64,000 nt of DNA from Geosiphon pyriformis (lineage: Eukaryota; Glomeromycota; Glomeromycetes; Archaeosporales; Geosiphonaceae), in contig JAAOMT010000760.1 in the NCBI GenBank assembly GCA_016748015.1, positions 234,663 through 298,662 on the forward strand, written 5' to 3'. Made by a program: the position numbers and the translations under genes. The notes under the pieces were generated by a model. The model was not told the origin of the DNA, searched no databases, and saw only the letters and a list, made by a program, of their open reading frames with translations. Shown here piece by piece: positions 23,189 to 34,096 of this stretch (within the stretch, counting starts at the first letter, position 1; every line of letters starts with the position of its first letter).

Positions 23189-24975
23189 TATTACAGATAA
23201 TTATTTGAATGGGTAAAATAAATAATAAACCCATAATTTGGTGCTTAATAACTAATATGGTTTGTAATATCTAAAGGTTTTTGTAATTTAAATGTTTTGG
23301 TTTAAATTTTTTGTATAATGGACAGAGATTTAATAATTGTTTTCAGTAGTCTCTCAGAATTGCAATTTCATCAAATTTCTTTTTCAGCATGGTAGTCAGT
23401 AATCTTTCTGGTGTTTTATTTATAGCTTTATAAAATTGCAATTTTGTTGAATTTTTTTCTTAGCATAATGACCAGTAATTTTTTTGGTAAGCTATTCTTA
23501 ATAATGAGTGTTCTACTTTTGTTTCATAGATCTTTTACCAGTCTTTTTGACATTAGTAACTCTGCATGTTAATTTTTAATCAATTAGTAAATAATAAACA
23601 AAAACAAAAGAAAGAAAATAAAATAAAAGAAATAAGCCAAGACAAGAAAAGTTAGTATCTCATTAATAGCTGTGATCAAAAACTATTGATTCAGTATAGT
23701 TTTAAGTATTAGTACATATTAACATGAATTGTTGATAATACAAAGATGAATTGTGATAGAAATAAGTATTTTTATTAATGTTTCTACTTCAAGTTATAGA
23801 ATACTATTGTATGAAAAGATAAATGAGGAATTAAAACTGGAGATTCTAAAACTTAGGATTTTGTTTTTTTTGCCTTTAATGCTACCACTGTTACAAGTAA
23901 TTATTTGAGATCTGAAAACAAATAACAAACTCATAACTTGATGCTTAATAGCTGATTTGGTTGATATTATCTGAAGATTTTAGTATTTGAAGATTTTGGT
24001 TAAGTTTTTTGTATAATAGATAGAGATTTAATGATTGTTTTATTTATAGCTTTCCGAAATTACAATTCCATCAAATTTTTTTCTTAGCATGATGGCCAGT
24101 AATCTTCCTAATAAGCTATTCTTAATCCTTGAGTGTTTTACCTTTATTTCTAGGTCTTTTACCAGTCACTTTAATGTCAATAACTCCACATATTTAATCT
24201 TTAATCAATTAGTAAATAATAACAAATAAAAGAAAAAAATAAAATAAAATAAAAATAAAGAAACAAGCCAAAACAAGAAAGATTAGTATTCTATTAATAG
24301 CCATGATCAAGAGCTATTGATCTAGTGTAGTTAAGTATTAATAATTATCAAACTGAGTTTGTTGATAGCAAAAAGATAGATTATAATAGTAACAAGTATT
24401 TTATTAATATTTAATGTTCCTATTTTAAGTCACAGAATACTATTATATGGAGAAATAAATGGAGAATTAAAATTGAAGACTTTAACTTAAGAATTCTGTC
24501 TTTTTTGCTTCTAATACTGCTGCTATATATACATAAATTTTATTGTATGAAATTCTTTGAATTTCTTAATTTTCTAGCCAAGAATTCTGAAATTTTTAGA
24601 ATTCTGTAATTTTTTATACTAGAATTCTGAAATTCTGGAATTCTGCAATTTCTTTAAAAGAAATCCTGGAATTTTACTTTTACTATATCTTATTTTGATT
24701 GGCTAATTTTGTATACTAATATATAATTTTTATATTCTATAAATAACACCACTATATATACATAAATTTAATTGCACAAAATTTTTTGAATTCCTCAATT
24801 CTCTAGCCAGAAATCCTGAAATTCTTGGAATCCTATAATTCCTTACACAGAAATTCTGTAATTCTAGAATCTTGCAATTCTTCTAAAAAGAATTCTGGAA
24901 TTTCACTTTTACTACATCTTATTCTAATTGGCTAATTATGTACTAATATATAATTTCCATATTCTATGAATAACA
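23189..24975 (-). repeat. LTR C (5' LTR of gypsy element 1), interrupted by solo LTR D
   Basis: The LTR occupies 23189-23888 and 24749-24975 (about 927 bp without the insert). The two parts join within a GCTACCACTATATATACAT segment that LTR A keeps uninterrupted at about 13981. It ends with TAACA at 24971-24975. Confidence 0.8.
23889..24748 (-). repeat. Solo LTR D nested in LTR C, with CCAC target duplication
   Basis: 860 bp with intact TGTTA...TAACA inverted termini. It is flanked by CCAC at 23885-23888 and 24749-24752. CCACT is also shared if the LTR is taken to start one base later. It is closely related to LTRs B and F. Both the intact ends and the clean duplication show a later insertion than LTR C. 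Confidence 0.85.
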
Positions 24976-25675
24976 ATGGTTTGTATTTAATATAGTATAA
25001 TAAAAAATTCTGATCATATGTTTTCATATGTCTATAATGACTATACCAAAAAAGAATTATTATCTAATATTATTCTAAAATAAAACAGATTATTGGGTGT
25101 TTTTGCTAAAAAAAATATAGTTATGTGGTCTTTATATAAGGTTAAGTTGTCTGTTAAATTGTATATATTGTTAGTTAAAAGCTTTGTATTAAAAAATTAA
25201 GTTGCTAATATTATACATAAGTTGAATATTAAATCTAATAGTAATATATTAATTGTTAATTTGGTGCATAGTCTTGTTAAGAATCATAGATCTGCCATTT
25301 GACTTTTAATTGCTAAGTTAAAATTTTATTATAAAAAACATAATCTTTTGTTACATAATAAATTTAATATTTTTTTAGTATTTAATTTGTTATTCTTGTG
25401 GTCTTTTAAGATAATTTACAATTTTGGTATTAGATTAAGTATTTATATTTGCTTTGAATTATACTTATATCTGTTCAGATTAAGTTTTGGTTTTTTAAAA
25501 AATTTTTTTTTTAAGAGTAATTTAAGTATGTAATATCATCTTAATTGGACCAAATAGCTGGTTAAATATAGAAAAAGCATAAGTCATGTTTAATTTAGAA
25601 TCTTATTTAATTGTATCTCTTTAAATTGTGATTAGACTGTATTTATTAAATAATAATAATAATAAATTTTTTAGT
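24976..25675 (+). mobile_element. Eroded 3' end of a LINE
   Basis: The stretch 25540-25675 (ATCTTAATTGGACCAAATAG, then a CATGTTTAATTTAGA block and an AATAAT tail) aligns with the 3' UTR of LINE copies 2 and 4. The preceding 560 bp include a short ORF (25348-25533, LFRLSFGFLKN) and look like the end of an ORF2 rewritten to A/T. It could be the missing end of copy 3 or an independent element. Confidence 0.6.
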
Positions 25676-25726
25676 AATTATTTAATTATTATATTAGCTG
25701 TAAACAAAAAACATTAATTATAAATA

Positions 25727-27300
25727 AATGGCTATACAATAAAAAGTTTTTGAAAATTTAAGACAAAAGTTAATTAAAACTTTAATCTTAATTTATTTAG
25801 ATTATAAAAAACTATATATAATTACACTTAATATATTAAAAACAATATTTGAAGCAGTTTTATTTTAATAAAAACCAGATAAACAAAAATATTTAATAAT
25901 ATATAAGTTAAATCTTAAATTTAATAAAATAAAACTATAGAACTTCAATATTAAAATACTTAACAATTTATTAAATAATTATAAAATAAAAAAAATATTC
26001 TGACAAATTATTTAATATTTACAATTATAAAAGCTTAATATTATTACAAAAAAAACTAATAAATAATAAAAATACTAAATAAAAAACAGTATTATTATTA
26101 TTTAAATACAAAATATATTATAAAATAAAAATAAAAATACTAACAACTTATTATAAATAAAACAAATATAAAAAATATTAACCATATTATTATAATTCTA
26201 AATAAACAATTAAACTTATAAATAACTATATTACTATATTATTATTTAATAATTTAAAAAAAATAGTTTTAAAATAAACAAAATAAAATATATTATTAAT
26301 TCAATTATTATCTTATTTACCAAAACATACTATATTAAAAAATCTAATAAAACCAAATAATTTATTAAAAATAATAACAAAACAAGAAAAAAAATAATTT
26401 TTATTTAATATATATTTAAATTTAATATAATATTTTAATTATAAAGTAATAATTAAAAAAATTAAAAAATTATATTATTAATTAATTATATATTCAAATA
26501 TAATTTAATATATATAAAATTGTAATACTTTCTAAAAAAAATTAAATTTAATAAACTATTAAAACTAATTAAAGTTGAATAATTATTTAATTAGATTAAA
26601 ATTAACTTAATTAAATTATTTTTAATTATTAAAAATAATAAATATATAATTATTATTATAAATTATTTTATTAAATAGCCAAAAATTAAAGTAATTTAAA
26701 AAGCCAATATTAAATTAATAGTTAAATTTGTCTATTAAGACTTAATATAAACATAAATGTTTAAGAAAACTATTATTAAACCAAAAAATTTACTTTATAA
26801 ACAAAATATTAATTAAATTAAATTAAAAATTTGAAGTAAAAAGACTATTATTATTATTATATTATTTATAAACAATAATTTAGTTAAAAAATCTAATAAA
26901 ATATTATATAAAACTTTAATCAAAATTAATTAAAAAAATAAGATTTGTTTATATATTATTAATATTATTTATTTATTAAATAATAAAATAAAATATTATT
27001 TAAAACAATATTATTTAAATTAATATATAATAAAATAATCATATTGCTAATTAAAATAAAAATAATAATATATTTAACTAAACTAATAATAAAGAATATA
27101 TTTTAAAAAATATTAAAACTTTATAAAAAAAAAGACATAATAATTAATTGTTAAATTTTAAATTAAAAACAAAATACTATTATATTATTATATTAAAACA
27201 AAAAAATAATAGAATAAAAATTTAATTCAAAATAGAATAATCTATTTTATATTAAAAAAATAAAGTATATATATTATAATTAAAAAACAAAATTTTAATT
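25727..27300 (+). pseudogene. AT-destroyed gypsy pol relic: RNase H and integrase regions
   Basis: No long ORF survives, but plus-strand translation at 25735-25930 still reads VFENLRQKLIKTLILIYLDY followed by an EAVLF block and KPDKQKYLIIY. That is the pattern of the RT-RNase H junction of gypsy elements. Near 26680-26900 it reads KANIKLIVKFVY, then KFEVKRLLLLLY with an LKN...KTL pattern matching the integrase DDE region. Nearly every Gly, Ala, Pro and Asp codon has become an A/T-rich one. The identification rests on pattern matching by eye. Confidence 0.55.
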
Positions 27301-28084
27301 AAAATAATACATAATAATTAATTAAAACTGTATTATACTAAATTATTATTATTATTTAATATATTATAATTAAGAATATAAAAGATATTAGTTAAATTAA
27401 ATAAGATTTATAAAATTTAAAACCAATTCTTATCATTAAAACTAGTATATTATAAAATTAAAAAAATATATAAATACTATTAAAACATAATAAAATAGCC
27501 AAACAAAATAAAAATTATAAAAAATATCTATTTAATTATTTAATAATCATTTTAATTATTAAAAAATAAAAAATTAGACATAAAAATAACCATTAACAAT
27601 TAAAAATTTATTATAAAAACATCCAAAAAAATAAAATTAGAATAATATTATATATAAAATAATAAAACAATCAAATAATTATGTAAAAAAAAGTAAAAAA
27701 AAATTTATTAATTTATTAATAATAATTTAGTTTAAAAATTAATAAAAACAATTAAAAAAATTAGAATAAATAATTTTAATAATATATTATTATTATTATT
27801 ATTATTATTATTTGAAATTCTTTTTATTGGCTTTACAAGTATAACCCAATTATTATTTAAAAATATACAAAATAATAACTGTAAATTCAAACTTTATATA
27901 TTAATAAATTTAAAAAAGTATTTAATAAAACAATAATACAATAAATAAAACATATTATTAAAAAAAACAATTTAATAATTTATTTAAAAATTATATATTA
28001 CTTATATTTTATATTTTAAAAATATAATAAAATATTATTATATTTAATAATAAAATTATTAATAATAAAACAACTTAAAAAGAT
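27301..28084. other. AT-rich stretch with a short trinucleotide run, no gene seen
   Basis: It is probably a continuation of the degraded gypsy relic. A TTATTATTATTATTATTATT microsatellite lies near 27787-27810. Nothing else could be supported. Confidence 0.5.
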
Positions 28085-30320
28085 AATTAATTTGTAAATT
28101 ACTCTTTGTTTTCTTAATTTTATAACTATAATTAAAGCAAAAAAAAAACTATAATTAATATCTCTTTTTTGGTATCTTACAAAGTTTTAACCAAAAAAGT
28201 TTTTTCTGTTATAAAAGCAATTAAACAGAATGTCTTAAAAGTTTTTCTCTTAGTTAATAATAATAATAATAAAAAACTGTTTTTAATAGTTATTAAAACA
28301 TCTTTTCTATTTTTTACTGGTTTTTTATTAATCAAAGTTCTCTTAAAGAGACACACTTAAGTTAGTTTTAATATTGCTTTTACTTTTATTAAAAGCCCAA
28401 AAATTTTTAATAGTAAATTAGTTAACAAGCTGGTCTTCCTAATTATTGCTGTTATATCTAGTATTACTAATATTATTTCTTTAAAAATAACCAAAAAAAC
28501 CAAAGATTCTAAAAAGTAAAAGCAATTACTTGTTTTTGTTATTGTTATACCAAACTTTTTTGTGATTTTAGATGAAATTTTGAATAAAATCTCTATTGTA
28601 TTATTTGGCAAATTATTGTTAGTTTTAGAAACAAAATAACAGTTTTCTATTAAATTATTTGTTTTTGAGAACTTAGGCTGATTAAATAGAAATTAATTTA
28701 TCTTTTCTGTATTGCTGCTGATAGTACTTGGAAACTTATTTTTAGTTATTAAAAGTTTACTAAGTAAATAGTCTCTACTCTAATGTTTAATGCTATTTTT
28801 AAGATTAAATTAGTTTATATTAAGATTGTTTTTAGTTTGTGCATGGTTTTTTGAATACTAAGTCAGTATTAAAGAACAATATAAAGCTTTTTTATATGGA
28901 ATTTACTTTTTAAAAGTCTTTGAAAACTGTATTTTTGGTTGAGTTTACAAGCTTTGTTTGTTTAATGGCTCTTAAAATTGCAAAATTTTTGATAGTTTCT
29001 GAGTCTAATTCCTTTTTTGCTGCTATTGCTTTGTATAATATGCTTTTGGATGTATTTGCTGTTAATATTAAAACAGTATTTAATGTTTTTGGTAAAATTA
29101 CTTATGTTATATTAAAATTTACTGGTGTTTAACAATATATTATTATTTATTTTAAAGAGCTAAATACTACTGTATCTGTTTTGAATTATTGATTAGTATT
29201 AGTAAACAAGAATAGTATTAAGATTTTTTCTTTAATTAATCAAAATAAGACTATTTTGTTTCATAATAAGTTTAAGACTAAGTTGATCAATCTTTTTTTG
29301 ATTGTACTGCCTTTAAAATTAGTAATATAATCTCTCAAATTAGTAATTAAACTTGTTTTATTTTTTACTTTTTTAATTTTGGTTATTATTTTTGATTTGT
29401 TCTAATTATGTTTGAATTTTAAACTAATTTAAATACTATAATAATCAAGACTAATATACTAAAAAAGTGCTATATTTAATAGAAGACTCCTAGTTATTAG
29501 TGTTATTTTAAGTGTTAAAAAGTAGGTCATTTGACTGTAAACTATAAGATATCTCTTCTTTTTTTCTTAAAAGTTCTAAGATTTTTAAAGTATTTATACT
29601 ATATTTTGTAAATATTAAGTTTTATGCCAAAGCTTCTGTTCTTTTAAGTTCTTCTAAGTTTTTATCTTTAATGATTCTTGTCTTTTTTTTTGTAGTTGTT
29701 AATAATTATTTGGTGTTTTTTTAGTTAACTTTTTTAAAATCTGATTTGGCCAAATTTTTTGTATTAATTAAGTCAATTATTAAGCTTATTAACTCTTTGA
29801 TTGTTGTGTTTAAACAATTTATTAAAGATAATTTGGTTTTAAACAGTGTTTTTAATCTTAAGATTAATAAATTTATAATTCATCTAAATTTTCTTAGCAG
29901 AATTATTGATAAATTGAGAAAAAAAGTGGTTTTACTAAAAAAAAAGTGCTATATAAATAATGTTAACATGTCTGGTAATTCAAATTTTTTAGTTGGTATT
30001 AATAATAATATATTTTTTAATTTAATATTCTTTTAGTATATAAATTTAATAATATTAAAACTAATTTTTAAAAAATAGTTAAATAGTTAGTTGAATTGGT
30101 TTTTTGTAGTGTTAAATTGTTTAACATAATTTAAAAAATATTAGCTTTGGATAAGTTTACTTCTATTGTATTAATATAATATAATCTAAACTGATTTGAA
30201 TAGCTGATTACATATAAAAAATACATGAATTATATTTAATTTTAGAATATTTAATTTGTTTTTAATTTTTAAATAATAATTAAGTTATACATATTAAATT
30301 TTAATAAAAAAAAAACTTAT
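28085..30320 (+). mobile_element. ORF1-only retroelement, copy 1 (about 2.2 kb)
   Basis: A 5' end with TATAACTATAATTAAAGC (28120-28140), one ORF1-like coding region (about 28160-30035) and then directly an eroded LINE-type 3' end (30167-30320). A second copy with the same ends and the same length lies at 31095-32020 plus 38909-40135. Neither copy has room for an endonuclease or RT, so the family appears non-autonomous. This is comparable in concept to half-L1 elements that keep only ORF1. Confidence 0.6.
28160..30036 (+). pseudogene. ORF1-like coding relic with a coiled-coil-like C-terminus
   Basis: The frame is broken, but three parts can be read on the plus strand. The first is a Lys/Ser-rich N-terminus (VLTKKVFSVIKAIKQNV). 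The second is a middle region at 28920-29480 with VFGKITYVILKFTGV followed by a YFKELNTTVSVLNY block, which I read as an RRM-like domain. The third is an uninterrupted 96-residue C-terminus (29746-30036) with heptad-like Leu/Ile spacing (LSRIIDKLRKKVVLLKKKC). It is related in organisation to ORF1 of the LINEs here but is a different family. Amino acids are skewed to those with A/T-rich codons (Ile, Asn, Lys, Phe, Leu). Confidence 0.55.
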
Positions 30321-31094
30321 AATTAAATAACCAAAAATAAAAAATTTTAATATTATAATAAAAAAAATCTAATAAATTTTATTAAAGCTTAATATTAAAA
30401 AAAAAGATAATATTATTTATAAAATAATATAAAAAATAAATAATACTTAAAATATAATATAAATTAATTAATAATTAGAGATTTATATTATAAAAATATA
30501 TATATATATACATAATAATAATATTAAAAGCAGAAAAAATAATTAAGTTTATTAGATTTTTTATTTAAATAACTTTAATAATTAGAAATCTAATACTTAA
30601 AATAAATGTTTTTAATAAAAATCTTAATTTAATTATTTATTATTTAAATTACATAAATTTATATTTATTTTATTAAAATTTACTTATTTTTAAATTAATA
30701 CTATTAATATTTACTGAATATTATTAATTATATTAAAACAATAATTTTAATTATAACTATTAACAGAATACTAATTTTATATTATTTTTTTGTGTATTTA
30801 TTTTGTTTTATTAATTAATTAAAAAAACATTAAAATTACAATATCAAAATTTGTTTAATAAAAAATACAGAATAAACATAGAATTAATTTATTGAATTGC
30901 TTATCAAAAGAATAAAAAACACCAAAATAAATTAATTATTATGTTAAAAAAGTTAAATACTAAATATTATCAATTAAAATTAATAATTTTTGTTTATTAT
31001 ACAAAAAATTTAAACAATAAATATTTTTAAATATTAAAACTTTTAGGTTTATATTTTTAATTAAAAACATTAACTTATAAATTAAATATATTAC
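30321..31094. other. AT-rich spacer, nothing recognisable
   Basis: Between the two ORF1-only elements. It contains an (AT)n run near 30497 and no ORF of note. The plus strand is A-rich, as in the gypsy relic at 25.7 kb, but I could not identify any motif. Confidence 0.5.
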
Positions 31095-32020
31095 CTGTTT
31101 AATCTTTTATTTTTTTTTATTTTTACAACTATAACTAAAGCAAAAAGTAAAAAAATTTTAAAAATTATTTTCTTTATAGTAACTAATAAAGTTTTTTTAT
31201 TGTTAAAACAGTTAGACAAAAACATTTTTTTTATTTTTAGCTAATAACTTTTTTTAATTAAAGTTTTTTATAAGAAACATATTTAAGTTAGTTCTAATAT
31301 TGTTTTTATTTTTTTTAAGAATTTTAAAGTTTTTAATAACAGATTAACTAACAAATTGATTTTTTTTGTTTTTACTATTATTATTACCATTTTATAAATG
31401 GCCAAAAAAACCAAAAAATTAAGAAAATAGTAATAGATACTTATATCTGTTATTGTTATATTAAATTTTTTTGTAGTCTAAACAACAATAATAACATATT
31501 TTCCAAAATAAGCTAAGATTAATTATTGGCTATATTATTAAATATAATATTTTTTAGCAAATTATTATTTGTTTTAAAAACAAACAATTTATTAGATTAT
31601 TTAATCTTAAAAATTAAGCTAATTAAATAGAAATTAAATCAATTTTTGCTCTTTTGTTTTTTAGTTCTGTCTTTAATAATACTTAAGAAACAATTTTTTG
31701 TTATTAAAAATTTTTAAGTAGATGGTTTTTATTCTGGTATTTAATATTATTTTTAAAATTAAATTAGTCTTAATTAATTTTTTGTTTTATTTGTTATCTG
31801 ATTATGTTAAGTTTAAATTAGGTTTTAAAGACAATATTAAGTTGTTTTGTATAAATTTTGCTTTTAAGATTTTTTTAATTGTTGTTATTAATATTGTTAT
31901 TACTGGTTTTTTTTAATCATATTTAAAATTGTAAAATCTTTTGTGATAACTTCTGGCTCTTTTTTTTTATATCTATTGTATTCTATAATATTTTTATTGA
32001 TATATTTTTTAATGATATTA
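31095..32020 (+). mobile_element. ORF1-only retroelement, copy 2, 5' part
   Basis: It begins with the same block as copy 1 (ACAACTATAACTAAAGCAAA at about 31123) and runs parallel to copy 1 up to the insertion point of LINE copy 4. It contains the N-terminal part of the ORF1-like relic, including the short ORF 31722-31916. It resumes at 38909. Confidence 0.6.
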
Positions 32021-32033
32021 AAAATGCTTTTGG
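32021..32033. repeat. Target-site duplication, left copy (AAAATGCTTTTGG)
   Basis: The 13-bp sequence is repeated exactly at 38896-38908 and brackets LINE copy 4. The uninterrupted site can be recognised in the related element at 29038-29050 (ATATGCTTTTGG). Confidence 0.85.
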
Positions 32034-32162
32034 GAAAAATTCTTTCTTTTGTCAATTCCCTGATCACGACAAGAGCATAGATATTTCTGAAGTATTTGCT
32101 TTTTTTTCTCCCTTTTCCTCTAGTCCCTATTAGCTATTTCTTCTACTACACCTCCGTTTGTT

Positions 32163-34096
32163 ATGATGGAATCAGTAGGCTCTTCTACTGGTAGCTCTGA
32201 GTCGATTTCGGCTAGTTTGGGGACCTGCCAAAGTGCAAAAAGCAAGCATGTGGATACAGTATATTCTCAAAGTGCATCTTACAAGAAGCCAAAAAAGCCT
32301 GTTACTAGTGTTATAGTTGACTCTTCTACTGGCCCTCTGGGCTTGGAAAATCTTGGTGGTATTGGTGTCAAGTCTGGGATATCCTGAGAAAGCAAAGTTG
32401 GCAGTGTCACTAGCAGTGTAAGTGATCTCTCAGACATCAAAAATATGGCAAACACAATTGCCGAAGAAACCAGTTACGCAGAATCAGGTGAGGATGACAA
32501 CATGAATGAAATGACACCGAGAAAGACTCGCATTCAGACATTTGTACTGGGCAACCCTCTGAAGCAGTCTTCATTCAAATGTATGAGTGATGACAATGTT
32601 GTGCTGGATCTTCCTTCTCATGTGAATATTGGGTCCAATCAGTCGCCTCTGCTCAGATTATGTGCTCCAGAAATACGAAACTTTAATATGATAAAATTCT
32701 TCGTGCTTGATATTGAGCTTTCTGCAGTGCCTGGCAAGTTAGTTAGTGATAAATTAATTTCATTAAAAAAAATCTTTTATCATATTGATGGTTTTAGGGG
32801 AGCCTCCACTCCCTCAAAATTTTCTGGTATCATTAGATTATCCTTTACCTCAGAATTTAGTTTGAATAAGGCTAGGGAAATAGTGATCTGTAAAAAAATT
32901 TTGGTTAATGATGATGTTAGAAAAGCAAACAACCATTCAGATCGGGAGGTGATCATCAAGGAAATCCCAATAGATCTTCCCAGATCAGCAGTGGAATCAG
33001 TTTTCTCTAAATTTGGCAAGATTGTGTCTATCAAGATGCAGCTAATTGGTCTTTGGCAAAAGGCCTTAGTTGAATTTGAGTTGTCTGAAGTTGCCAGTCA
33101 GGTCGCTTCTATGTAGTCTGTTTTTATGGAAAAAGATTCTGTGCATGTGGCTTTGGTGATCAATGATAAACAAACATGGATATCTAGGGATCAGCATCAA
33201 GCATTGTTATACACTCTACCAATAGGCACCACTGCCCATGATCTTTTTAATTTGTTGGTATCCTATGGTGGGAAGTCTTGTTTTATCAGCCGCAATCCTA
33301 GTTTATATGTTCATGATAGGTGTGCTGTAATTTGTTTTGGTGATGAGGCATCCAAGTTGGCTGCTATTGGCACAGTTCTTGTTTTCAAGGGTGTAAATTT
33401 GCATTGGGCTGGTCTCTCTTTGGCCTGTTGTAGTCAGTACAAACAATTTGGTCATATTTCTGTTAACTGTTTGATGGGTGAGAATTCTGGTGGTCATGGA
33501 AGGCAGGTAGTTTCAAATTAGGATTGGGTTTGTCTGGCCAGAATATATATAAAAAAATGGTTCCTATTGCATGGCCAGTTTTATTTGGTGGCAAGACATG
33601 GGCTCAGGTTGCCGGTAGCTTTTTTTCTTATACGGTTCTTTTAGATGCTTCTGGTGTTGGTTCAACCTCAGGTGTGAACCCTCTCTCAATGTCCTTTGGG
33701 TTCCTTGATGTCTCTGATTTAGGCAGTCGTTTGGCATCCCTGGAATGCTCCTTGGAATTCTTAGCTGACCAGATTTCTGGTATTATAAAAAGATTGAGTT
33801 TTGTCAAGTTGGTGCCCTTGGCGCCTTCCTCTTCAAATGTTTCTGTGCCTGTGGTTTCAGTTGTGGACTCAGATATGGCTTTGAATGGTGGGTTGGCTTT
33901 GTCTATGCTCTCTGTTTCTGGTGCTGATGTATCTGATACTGTTCTTAGTTTGAATAGTTCAAAGATTCTTACCTTCAAGATGGGTGGTCTGGAATCTAAG
34001 ATGTCTGCTCTGGAAGCTTTGATTGGTTCAGTTCTGGCAAGATTGGATCTCTTGTGTTCTAGTTCTGGTTCTCATGTTCCTTTTTTGTCCCAATGA
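32163..34096 (+). pseudogene. LINE copy 4 ORF1, RRM-like plus CCHC (broken)
   Basis: Starts MMESVGSSTGS and aligns end to end with ORF1 of copy 2. The RRM-like block FSKFGKIVSIKMQLIGLWQK lies near 33003-33062. The CCHC knuckle reads CSQYKQFGHISVNC, so the second Cys has become Tyr, a one-transition change. Stops lie at 32385 (TGA), 33114 (TAG, Trp in copy 2) and 33519 (TAG, Gln CAG in copy 2). A one-base shift follows in the A run near 33551-33557. The C-terminal segment (33524-34096) is Leu-rich and probably helical. Confidence 0.88.
34093..34096 (+). promoter_or_regulatory. ATGA stop-start overlap between ORF1 and ORF2
   Basis: The ORF1 stop TGA (34094-34096) overlaps the ORF2 ATG (34093-34095), the same ATGA form as in copy 1. 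It suggests translation of ORF2 by reinitiation. Confidence 0.6.

Larger units (their letters stand above)
13278..24975 (-). mobile_element. Ty3/gypsy LTR retrotransposon element 1, degraded, with two nested solo LTRs
   Basis: The element comprises LTR A (13278-14233), an internal region read on the minus strand, and LTR C (23189-24975). In transcription order, from high to low coordinates, it has PBS, Gag with CCHC knuckle, protease, a Cys-cluster region, a dUTPase-like domain, RT/RNase H and integrase with a C-terminal tail. That Pol order with integrase last is the gypsy arrangement. All ORFs are riddled with stops. Solo LTRs B (19299-20095) and D (23889-24748) inserted later. The outer flanks do not show a matching target duplication (GCAT before LTR A, ATGG after LTR C), so the locus has probably been rearranged. 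Confidence 0.85.
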
